Shown: positions 6,958-13,018 of the stretch, one piece after another
How positions within the stretch are numbered: the first letter of the stretch is position 1
Layout: each line of letters starts with the position of its first letter
Origin: Metarhizobium sp039808465
Lineage (GTDB): Bacteria > Pseudomonadota > Alphaproteobacteria > Rhizobiales > Rhizobiaceae
DNA length: 13,236 nucleotides
Assembly (NCBI GenBank): GCA_039808465.1
Contig: JBDHTA010000119.1
Coordinates: 1-13,236, forward strand
Reading direction: 5' to 3'
Position numbers and translations under genes: made by a program
Notes under the pieces: generated by a model
Seen by the model: the letters and a program-made list of their open reading frames with translations, nothing else
Database searches by the model: none
Told to the model about the DNA's origin: nothing

Positions 6958-7716
6958 ATGACCGGGACATGGCTCAAGAAGAAACCGATCCGCAAGAGCG
7001 GCGCCGTTCCCATGTACGCGCAGGTGGCCGAGATCCTCGACAGCGAGGTGAAGGCCCGCAACGGCGCGCATTTCGCCCTTCCCTCCGAAGGCGAGCTGTC
7101 GAAGGAATTCGGCGTCTCCCGCGTCACCATCCGGCAGGCGCTCAAGCAGCTCGAAACCCGTGGCGTCATCTATAGCGAGCATGGGCGCGGCTATTTCAGC
7201 ACCGCCTCGCGCATGAAGGGCGTTTCCGGCTTCCACAGCTTCACGACGGAAGTGCAGAAACTCGGCGCCGCGCCGGGCTCGGCCGTCATCGCCTATGAGG
7301 AAGGGCAGGCGCTGTCGCCCGCCTTTCGCAAGCATCTCCAGACCGGGGACGAGGGCGGCCCGGACTTCATCTTCCTGCGCCGGGTGCGCAGCATCGACGG
7401 CGATCCCGTGGCGCTGGAGGACGCCTATCTGCCCGCCGCGCTCTATCCTTCGGCGAACCGGGCCATGTTCGAGGGCGCCTCGCTCTATGCCGAGATGGCG
7501 GCGAGATGGGGCATCGCGCCCACCTGGACGGACGCCCTGTTCGAACCGGCCGCCGCCACCGCCGAGGAGGCCGCGCATCTGAAGATCGAGCCCGGCGCGC
7601 CGGTGCTGACCGTCTGGCGCGTCACCGTCACCGACACCGATCAGGCCGTCGAATATGTGAAGTCCGTCTACAAGGGCGGCGGCTTCATGCTCAACGTCAA
7701 CCGTTACCGCCTCTAG
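6958..7716 (+). CDS. GntR/HutC-family transcriptional regulator (UTRA domain)
   Basis: This is a 252-residue regulator. The ATG at 6958 has AAGGA seven bases upstream; the open frame continues back into the oxidoreductase gene, but without support. The N-terminal winged helix spans about residues 17-82: 'LPSEGELSKEFGVSRVTIRQ' starts at 41, and the wing 'GVIYSEHGRGYF' follows. A UTRA effector domain (about 90-247) closes with 'EYVKSVYKGGGFMLNVNRY', and it shows the typical '.FLRRVRSIDGDPVALEDAYLP' strand pair. In this family a sugar phosphate or amino-sugar phosphate often releases the repressor. It sits 91 bp after the oxidoreductase gene and 10 bp before the kinase, so it is the likely local repressor of the divergent importer and its own operon. 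Family is firm; effector is unknown. Confidence 0.94.
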   Translation: MTGTWLKKKPIRKSGAVPMYAQVAEILDSEVKARNGAHFALPSEGELSKEFGVSRVTIRQALKQLETRGVIYSEHGRGYFSTASRMKGVSGFHSFTTEVQKLGAAPGSAVIAYEEGQALSPAFRKHLQTGDEGGPDFIFLRRVRSIDGDPVALEDAYLPAALYPSANRAMFEGASLYAEMAARWGIAPTWTDALFEPAAATAEEAAHLKIEPGAPVLTVWRVTVTDTDQAVEYVKSVYKGGGFMLNVNRYRL

Positions 7717-7726
7717 GAGCCCGCCC

Positions 7727-8695
7727 GTGACCCAGCAGGATTTTGCAATCGGCATCGACATCGGCGGCGGCAGCACCAAGATCGGCCTCGTTTCGGCGGC
7801 GGGCGAGATCGTCGAGCGGCGGCGCATCGTCATCGGCGAGGCCGACGACGCCGACGCCATCGTGGCGCGCTACGCGGAAGCGATCCGGGATATTCTCGCC
7901 GCCCATGCGCGGGTGACGCTGCGCGGCATCGGCATCGGCTTTCCGGGCTGCATCCATCCGGACAATCTCTCCGGCCATCTCGGCAACATTCCCGCCCTCG
8001 ACGATTTTCCGCTGGCCGAGCGCATCGGCGGCCTGTTTTCCCTGCCCGCCCGCATGGAAAACGACGGCACCGCCGCCGGTCTCGCCGAAGCCATGTTCGG
8101 CCGCGACCGGGATGCCCGCCGCCTTCTGCTGATCGCGGCGGGAACCGGCATCGGCGTCGCGCTCACCGTCGACGGCAAGCCGTTCACCACCTCGGGCGGG
8201 GCGCTCGGCAATGCCGGGCAGCTCATCATTCACGGCAGCGACGGCCGCCCCTGCCGGCAGGGATGCGTCGGCTGCCTGGAATCGCTCGCCTCCGGCGACG
8301 CCCTGAACGGCATCGCCCGGCAATATTGCGCCGAAGCGCCGGACAGCCCGCTTGCGCTGCGCGCGCGCAGCCTCGGGCGCGAGGCCGACGCGTCCGATAT
8401 CGTCGTGCTGGCGCTGGAAGGCGATGCGGCGGCAACAGCGATGCTGGCCGATGCCGGACGCTGGCTCGGCCGGGGCGCCGCGACCCTGGCGCAGATTTTC
8501 GCCCCCGACGTCATTCTGCTGGGCGGCGGCCTGAGCGCCGCCGGTGACCTGCTGCTGGCGCCGCTCGAACGGGAAGCGCGGCTCTGCGGCCTGGAGCTGT
8601 ATCTGGCGCCCGTGCGCTTCTCGCTCGCGTCGCTCGGCAACGATGCCGGCATCATCGGCGCCGCCGCGCAAATCTTTCTCACCCCCAAGCCCTGA
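7727..8695 (+). CDS. ROK-family sugar kinase-like protein with altered zinc/sugar motif
   Basis: This 322-residue protein starts at GTG 7727, with TAGGAG about nine bases upstream that overlaps the previous stop codon. ROK kinases phosphorylate free sugars such as glucose, GlcNAc or ManNAc in the cytoplasm. Present are the phosphate-binding motif 'GIDIGGGSTKIG' (about 9-20), the catalytic-base motif END at 111-113 (Asp113), and the second phosphate loop 'AAGTGIG' (about 137-143). Unusual is the substrate/zinc region. The family's G-E-x-G-H is here G-N-A-G-Q (Asn162, Gln165), and C-x-C-G-x-x-G-C-x-E reads CRQGCVGCLE (Cys176, Cys180, Cys183), so the middle Cys has moved by two. This may mean a different substrate or loss of the structural zinc. 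The SIS gene follows 10 bp later. A kinase acting on the imported or oxidised sugar is the simplest reading. Confidence 0.88.
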   Translation: MTQQDFAIGIDIGGGSTKIGLVSAAGEIVERRRIVIGEADDADAIVARYAEAIRDILAAHARVTLRGIGIGFPGCIHPDNLSGHLGNIPALDDFPLAERIGGLFSLPARMENDGTAAGLAEAMFGRDRDARRLLLIAAGTGIGVALTVDGKPFTTSGGALGNAGQLIIHGSDGRPCRQGCVGCLESLASGDALNGIARQYCAEAPDSPLALRARSLGREADASDIVVLALEGDAAATAMLADAGRWLGRGAATLAQIFAPDVILLGGGLSAAGDLLLAPLEREARLCGLELYLAPVRFSLASLGNDAGIIGAAAQIFLTPKP

Positions 8696-8705
8696 TGGAG
8701 TTTCC

Positions 8706-9764
8706 GTGTCCCAGTCCTATCTCGATGAAATCGCCGAACAGCCCGCCGCCATCCGCAGGCTTGCCCGGCTCGTCACGCCCGGCCTGACCGGCGAAGTCCA
8801 GGCAATCCGCGCCGCGATCGGCCGGGGCGGCGTGCGGCACGTCATTCTGACCGGCATGGGCGGCTCGCTTCATTCCGCCTATGGCACATGGCTGCGGCTC
8901 AGCCAGTCGCTGCCGGTTCCGGTCTCGCTCTGGGATACGTCGGAGCTGATCCAGCAGGCCCCGGCGCTGCTGCGCGAGGGCACGATGGTCATCGCCATCT
9001 CGCAATCGGGCGAGAGCGTCGAGCTGTGCCGCATGACGGAACTGGACGCGGGCGTGAGCGTGCGGGTGGCCATCACCAATACCCCCGGCAACACGCTGGC
9101 GCGCTGGGCCTCGCTGGCGCTGGCCACCGAGGTTGGCCCCGAGCAGACCGTTTCCACCAAGACCTACACCGCCGGTCTCACCGCCCTCTACATTCTCGAA
9201 CGCCTCCTGACCGGCGAGGACGATACGCTCGCCACCGACATCGCCACGCTGGCGGATGGCGTCGAAACCCTTCTCGGCGCGCTGCCGGGGCAAATAGAGG
9301 AAATGCTGGCCTTCATCGGCCACGACATGCCGCTGACCTTCATCGGGCGCGGCGGCAGCTATGCCAGCGCCATGATGGCCGCGCTGGTGACGGCGGAAGC
9401 GGCGAAAGCGCCGACGCAGGCGCTTTCCGGCGGCCAGTTCCGCCACGGGCCGCTGGAGCTGGTCCGCGAGGATTTCCGCAGCGTCATGTTCCTCGGCGGC
9501 CCCGGCGCGACGCTCGATCTCAACCTGAAGACGGTTACGGATATCGCCCGTTTCAAGGGCCGCTGCCTCGTCATCGCGCCGGAAAATACAGCAGCCGCGC
9601 TGGCCGGTGACGCGCCGCGCATTCCGCTGCCGGTGGTGGCCGAGGGCCTGCTGCCCGTCCTGGAAATCCTCCCCATCCAATTGCTGATGGTCCCGATGGC
9701 CCTCGCGCGCGGCTTCGAGCCCGCGAAATTCCTCAACGGCTCGAAGATCACCATTATCGAATAG
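8706..9764 (+). CDS. Double-SIS-domain sugar-phosphate isomerase/deaminase-like protein
   Basis: This 352-residue cytoplasmic protein has two SIS domains, like the isomerase half of glucosamine-6-phosphate synthase (GlmS) but with no glutaminase domain. I chose the GTG at 8706 (GGAG five bases upstream); the frame extends back into the kinase gene, but only as a shadow. The first SIS domain (about 40-165) contains 'LTGMGGSLHSA' and the phosphate-binding 'ISQSGES' (98-104). The second (about 205-335) contains 'FIGRGGSYASA' and 'GGQFRHGPLELV'. By alignment with GlmS, its isomerase residues are matched by Glu231, His247 and Lys347 in the C-tail 'KITIIE'. Stand-alone proteins of this type include amino-sugar-phosphate deaminases (NagB-II), AgaS and FrlB deglycases. 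It is the last gene of the operon, downstream of the kinase, so it probably acts on the phosphorylated sugar. Exact reaction is unresolved. Confidence 0.88.
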   Translation: MSQSYLDEIAEQPAAIRRLARLVTPGLTGEVQAIRAAIGRGGVRHVILTGMGGSLHSAYGTWLRLSQSLPVPVSLWDTSELIQQAPALLREGTMVIAISQSGESVELCRMTELDAGVSVRVAITNTPGNTLARWASLALATEVGPEQTVSTKTYTAGLTALYILERLLTGEDDTLATDIATLADGVETLLGALPGQIEEMLAFIGHDMPLTFIGRGGSYASAMMAALVTAEAAKAPTQALSGGQFRHGPLELVREDFRSVMFLGGPGATLDLNLKTVTDIARFKGRCLVIAPENTAAALAGDAPRIPLPVVAEGLLPVLEILPIQLLMVPMALARGFEPAKFLNGSKITIIE

Positions 9765-9778
9765 GCCTTCCTTCGCCC

Positions 9779-9806
9779 AAAAGGGCCGGTCCATCCAGAC
9801 CGGCCG
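9779..9806. terminator. Bidirectional hairpin at the end of the SIS operon
   Basis: A perfect 8-bp stem, GGCCGGTC (9784-9791) and GACCGGCC (9798-9805), has a 6-nt loop and lies 19 bp past the SIS stop codon. On the plus strand it is followed only by GTTCC, a weak T-run. On the minus strand it is followed by CTTTT. It therefore looks like a shared barrier between the SIS operon (+) and the converging GntR/FCD gene (-). Confidence 0.55.
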
Positions 9807-9850
9807 TTCCAACCATGCCTGCCGGGCTTGCGGCAGGAATCGTTCATTCG

Positions 9851-9870
9851 AAAACCGTGAAAGCGGTTAT
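9851..9870. terminator. Weak hairpin downstream of the FCD regulator gene
   Basis: AACCGT-GAAA-GCGGTT (9853-9868) folds into a six-pair stem, including one wobble, with a GNRA tetraloop on the plus strand. On the minus strand the stem ends in GGTTTTC, 50 bp past the FCD regulator's stop, so it could terminate that gene. The stem is short, and the call is tentative. A separate 7-bp inverted repeat, CCTGCCG/CGGCAGG, sits at 9818-9837 without a T-run. Confidence 0.35.
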
Positions 9871-9919
9871 TCTTCCGGATACCGGCCTCCGTCGCCCCTG
9901 ACCGCCATCATCCCCGCGC

Positions 9920-10621
9920 TCAGGCGGCCGACTGGCCCGAGGCCTCGGCGGCCTGATGTTTTTGCAGGAGATCGACGAGCACGACGCGGACATGGTCGAT
10001 ATGCTCCCATAGCAGGGAAGCCGCCTCGTCGAACCTGCGCTCCTCGCAAAGGCGCAGAAGCTCGTTATGCTCCCGCACCGCCCGCTCGGGATCTCCCTTG
10101 ATGTTCGACAACTGAAAGCGCGTGTGGCGGTCGCATTCCTTCAGAAGCGTCTGGACCGTCGCCATCATGCGCGGGCTGTCGGCGTGGCGGTAGAGGACCA
10201 TATGAAATTCCGTGTTCAACTCGTTCCAGCTTTCGCTGTCCTGATTGGTGATCGAGTCGGTGTAGCGGGCGAGGATTTTTCGCAAGCTTCTGAAATCGGC
10301 GGGCTTGAGCAGCGGCGCCGAGCGCTTCAGCAGGAACGGCTCCAGCAGCGTCCGCATGTTGAAGAGTTCCTCGATCTCCTTGGCGGACAATTCGACGACG
10401 ATCGCGCCCCTGTGAGGCAGGATCTTCACCAGCCCCTCGCTTTCGAGCTGCACCAGCGCCTCGCGTATCGGGATGCGGCTCATGCCGCATTCGGCGGCGA
10501 GGATATCCTGTTTGAGCTGGGTTCCCGGCTGGAACCGTCCGCTGAGGATCCTGTCGCGGATCACTTCCGCGGCAGCCATCGACATGGTTTTGTGACTCAA
10601 ACTTTTTCGCGCATTTGACAC
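9920..10621 (-). CDS. GntR-family regulator, FadR/FCD subfamily
   Basis: This is a 233-residue repressor-type regulator. I prefer the GTG at 10619-10621 as start because AAGGA lies seven bases before it. The in-frame ATG seven codons upstream (10642) has no ribosome site and lies next to a candidate -10 (TAAAAT, minus strand 10653-10648). The winged helix covers about residues 12-78: 'QLKQDILAAECGMSRIPIRE' and the wing 'LVKILPHRGAIVVEL'. The all-helical FCD effector domain (about 85-220) shows metal-site histidines His140 ('NTEFH'), His185 ('REHNELL') and His207 ('LWEHID'). The usual Asp four residues before the first His is Asn136. It is divergent from the DapA-like/proline racemase-like operon, so it probably represses it until an intermediate binds. 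Such regulators control hydroxyproline catabolism in rhizobia. Effector is not determined. Confidence 0.93.
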   Translation of the reverse strand: MSNARKSLSHKTMSMAAAEVIRDRILSGRFQPGTQLKQDILAAECGMSRIPIREALVQLESEGLVKILPHRGAIVVELSAKEIEELFNMRTLLEPFLLKRSAPLLKPADFRSLRKILARYTDSITNQDSESWNELNTEFHMVLYRHADSPRMMATVQTLLKECDRHTRFQLSNIKGDPERAVREHNELLRLCEERRFDEAASLLWEHIDHVRVVLVDLLQKHQAAEASGQSAA

Positions 10622-10647
10622 ATTGCAATCCTTAGTTGGCATTCGCG

Positions 10648-10667
10648 ATTTTACACGAATTCTGTGT
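10648..10667 (-). promoter_or_regulatory. Candidate -10 and dyad for the FCD regulator gene
   Basis: On the minus strand TAAAAT (10653-10648) is a good -10 look-alike. It would put transcription start near 10641, about 20 bases before the preferred GTG start and almost on the rejected ATG. I see no good -35. The adjoining ACACGAATTCTGTGT (10653-10667) is an inverted repeat with one extra base and could be an autoregulatory site. Both readings are tentative. Confidence 0.35.
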
Positions 10668-10781
10668 CGAGAGCAGCAGCGCCGCCATGGTTTTCACGAA
10701 ATTTTCGCGGGCGGCCTGTCTTTCCCATACCGGCATTTCCTTGCCCGCGGAGCGCGCATCGCCCCTTTCGGAAGAAAAGCA

Positions 10782-10812
10782 TTGCCAATTCTTTTTGCAT
10801 ATTTTATACAAT
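10782..10812 (+). promoter_or_regulatory. Sigma-70 promoter with overlapping palindromic operator
   Basis: TTGCCA (10782-10787) and TATACA (10805-10810) are separated by exactly 17 bp, a near-consensus housekeeping promoter. It predicts a start near 10817 and a leader of about 30 nt to the DapA-like ATG. Overlapping the -10, ATTTTATACAAT (10801-10812) is a palindrome with one mismatched pair (perfect form ATTGTATACAAT), of the kind bound by GntR/FCD regulators. A repressor here would block the promoter directly. The divergent FCD regulator is the obvious candidate binder, which is inference. Confidence 0.65.
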
Positions 10813-10845
10813 CATGCACTGGTTTTTCAGAGGATTGACGCCACA

Positions 10846-11754
10846 ATGCAGCCGAATGGAATTATCTCCGCGATCATCACGCCCTTCACCCCTGATGGTG
10901 AATCCGTCCATGAAAGCGAACTGCGCGCCGTTGTCGAAAGCGGCATCACAAGCGGATTGGGCGGCATCGTTCCCTGCGGAGGAACCGGGGAATTCGCGAC
11001 CATGGCGCCGGACGAGCGCCGCCGGGTCGTCGAGATCGTGGCCGAGCAGGCCAGCAAGCGAACCGCCGTCATGGCGCAGGTCGGCGCCAACTCCACGCGG
11101 GAAGCGGCGGCCCATGCCAGGCACGCGGCAGCGGCCGGCGCGGATGCGATCATGCTGGCCACGCCCTATTACGAATCCATCGATTTCGACGGGGTTCGCC
11201 GTTATTTCCACGATGTCGCCGCCGCCAGCGACCTGCCGATCTGCATCTATAATTTCCCCCCGGCAATGGGCATCCGCTACGATGCGGAGCGCGTGCGCAT
11301 GCTGGCCGAGGAAATTCCCGCCATCCGGTTCATGAAGGATTCGAGCGGCGATTTCGCCCTGCTCGACAGCCTCATCAACAGCGGGACCGGCGTGCAGCTT
11401 TTCGCCGGTGAGGACATTCTGGCCTTCCCGGCCTTCCTGCAAGGATGCGCCGGTGTCATCAATGGCGCGGCGAACTTTCTGACCCCCGCCTTCGCGCGCA
11501 TGCTGGATGCGTCCAGGGCCGGAAACTTCGAAGACGTCATGCAGGTATGGCGCAAGATCAATCCGCTGATTTCCGAAGTCATCAGCGGTCATTACAATGG
11601 CGGCGTCAAGGCCGCCGTGGCGGCGCTGGGCTTCGATACCGGCCCGATCCGGGCGCCCTATGACAGCCTGTCGCCGGAAAAGGCCGGGCGGATCCACGCC
11701 ATCGTCAAATCCATGGATCCCGCCCTTCTCAATACCCCGAAAGCCGCCCTCTAG
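10846..11754 (+). CDS. DapA/DHDPS-family Schiff-base lyase or deaminase
   Basis: This 302-residue class I aldolase-type TIM barrel starts at ATG 10846, with AGAGGA about 11 bases upstream. The Schiff-base Lys164 lies in 'FMKDSSG', and the conserved Tyr135 in 'IYNFPP'. The pyruvate-binding loop is 'GGTGEF' (45-50), where DHDPS has GTTGE; the first Thr, part of the DHDPS proton relay, is Gly46 here. The Arg after 'YNVPSR' that binds the second carboxylate in DHDPS is also absent. So this is unlikely to be the lysine-pathway enzyme. The next gene, 7 bp downstream, is a proline racemase-superfamily enzyme, and relatives in that context act as 1-pyrroline-4-hydroxy-2-carboxylate deaminases in 4-hydroxyproline breakdown. 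That is the favoured but unproven role; other 2-keto-acid lyase activities remain possible. Confidence 0.88.
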   Translation: MQPNGIISAIITPFTPDGESVHESELRAVVESGITSGLGGIVPCGGTGEFATMAPDERRRVVEIVAEQASKRTAVMAQVGANSTREAAAHARHAAAAGADAIMLATPYYESIDFDGVRRYFHDVAAASDLPICIYNFPPAMGIRYDAERVRMLAEEIPAIRFMKDSSGDFALLDSLINSGTGVQLFAGEDILAFPAFLQGCAGVINGAANFLTPAFARMLDASRAGNFEDVMQVWRKINPLISEVISGHYNGGVKAAVAALGFDTGPIRAPYDSLSPEKAGRIHAIVKSMDPALLNTPKAAL

Positions 11755-11761
11755 GAGAGAG

Positions 11762-12856
11762 ATGATGAAACTCAAGGTTGTCGATGCGCATTCGTCCGGC
11801 GCGCCATGCAGGACGGTTATCGGCGGATTGGAAGAACTGGGCATCGTGGGCGATACGATGCTCGAGAAGAAGAAATATATCGAGCAGAACCACGACTGGC
11901 TGCGGACGTCGCTGTTGCAGGAGCCGCGCGGCTTTCCCGCCGTGAACGCGGATCTGGTGCTGCCGCCCTGCGATCCCGAAGCCGATGTCGGCCTTGTCAT
12001 CATCAACCAGCGGCCGATCTATCCGGTGATGTCGGGCGGCAATATTCTCTGCTTCACGGCCGCGATCCTGCATGCGGGCGTCGTGCCGATCGACAACGAC
12101 AATGCAGTTACGACGGTGCGCGTCGACACGCCGGCCGGTCTGGTGATTGCCAAGGCGGCATGCCGCAACGGCATTGTCGAGACCGTTTCCGTGGAAAACG
12201 TTCCCTCCTACGCGACCCATCTGGATACGCAGCTCCACGTTCCCGGCATCGGCGATCTCACCGTCGACGTCGCCTATGGCGGCATGTTCTACCTGATCGT
12301 CTCGGCAAGGCAGCTCGGCCTGAAACTGGTTCCGGAAAACGCGGCTGACATCTGCGAGATCGGCGAGCGGATCCGCGCCGCCGCCGTCACGGCGATCAAG
12401 GTGGACAACCCCGCCAGCACCGGCATGAGCGTGGTGGATGCGGTGATGATCTACGACGAGCCGCATTCGCCGGAAAATCACGGGCGCTCCGCCGTGGTCA
12501 TGCCGATGCTTCCGGGCGCGCCGACCTTCGCCACGGGCGCGAACGCGCTGATCGACCGCTGCCCCTGCGGCACCGGCACCTCGGCCCAGATCGCGGCGCT
12601 GCACGCCAAGGGCAAGCTCGGGATCGGCGAGGATTTTCGCCAGGAAAGCATCATCGACGAGGTCTATATCGCACGGCCCGTTCGTGAAATCGAGGTCAAC
12701 GGCAAGGCGGGCATCGTGCCCGAGCTGGTGGGCACCGCCCATGTGATCGCCGAGTCGGTCATCCATATTTCCGAACGCGACCCCCTGCGCCATGGCTTCA
12801 AGGTCGGCGATATGTGGCCGGGCCGCGTGCCGTCCGAGCCGCCGGTCTTCGGCTGA
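11762..12856 (+). CDS. Proline racemase-superfamily enzyme (hydroxyproline epimerase/dehydratase-like), Ser/Cys type
   Basis: This 364-residue cytoplasmic enzyme belongs to the proline racemase / 4-hydroxyproline 2-epimerase / trans-3-hydroxyproline dehydratase superfamily. The second catalytic site is intact: Cys269 in 'DRCPCGTGTSA' (265-275). The first, normally M-C-G-H, is 'VMSGGN' (89-94), so the acid/base Cys is Ser91 and the following His is Gly. Also seen are 'SSGAPCRTVIGG' near the N-terminus and 'GGMFYLIV' (173-180). ATG codons at 11762 and 11765 are in frame; the second is seven bases from GGAG, so it may be the real start. It follows the DapA-like gene by 7 bp, and the pair forms one operon. 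Likely substrate is a hydroxyproline or related cyclic imino acid. Epimerase or dehydratase activity cannot be chosen from sequence alone. Confidence 0.9.
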   Translation: MMKLKVVDAHSSGAPCRTVIGGLEELGIVGDTMLEKKKYIEQNHDWLRTSLLQEPRGFPAVNADLVLPPCDPEADVGLVIINQRPIYPVMSGGNILCFTAAILHAGVVPIDNDNAVTTVRVDTPAGLVIAKAACRNGIVETVSVENVPSYATHLDTQLHVPGIGDLTVDVAYGGMFYLIVSARQLGLKLVPENAADICEIGERIRAAAVTAIKVDNPASTGMSVVDAVMIYDEPHSPENHGRSAVVMPMLPGAPTFATGANALIDRCPCGTGTSAQIAALHAKGKLGIGEDFRQESIIDEVYIARPVREIEVNGKAGIVPELVGTAHVIAESVIHISERDPLRHGFKVGDMWPGRVPSEPPVFG

Positions 12857-12877
12857 GCCAGCAAGGGATGATTGCAG

Positions 12878-12909
12878 AACCGGCGGCCTTTACGGGCCGC
12901 CGGTTTTTT
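12878..12909 (+). terminator. Strong intrinsic terminator of the DapA-like/racemase operon
   Basis: AACCGGCGGCC (12878-12888) pairs perfectly with GGCCGCCGGTT (12895-12905) across a 6-nt loop, an 11-bp GC-rich stem, and runs into six T residues (12904-12909). It lies 21 bp past the racemase-like stop codon. Confidence 0.92.
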
Positions 12910-12968
12910 ACGTTCCGGTCATTTGAAGCGAGAGGCCTGTCCCCCGCGCAAGACGTCCGCTGAAATGC

Positions 12969-12996
12969 AAAAGGCTCCGGCGAAACGCCGGAGCCT
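12969..12996 (-). terminator. Intrinsic terminator of the right-hand minus-strand gene
   Basis: AGGCTCCGGCG (12972-12982) and CGCCGGAGCCT (12986-12996) form a perfect 11-bp stem with a 3-nt loop. On the minus strand it is followed by TTTT (one T in the stem), 23 bp beyond the solute-binding-protein stop codon. Together with the plus-strand terminator at 12878-12909 it insulates the two converging units. Confidence 0.8.
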
Positions 12997-13018
12997 CTGT
13001 GCAAAGACGGCTGAACGC

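Noticed and set aside
6823..9812. Long minus-strand frames opposite the GntR, ROK and SIS genes (6823-7860, 7697-8671, 8679-9812)
   Set aside because: Each is a complement-frame shadow of a gene with strong family motifs; no independent evidence of coding.
10804..12793. Minus-strand frames opposite the DapA-like and racemase-like genes
   Set aside because: No domain is recognisable and they cross the mapped promoter and gene junctions. The plus-strand genes explain the codon bias.
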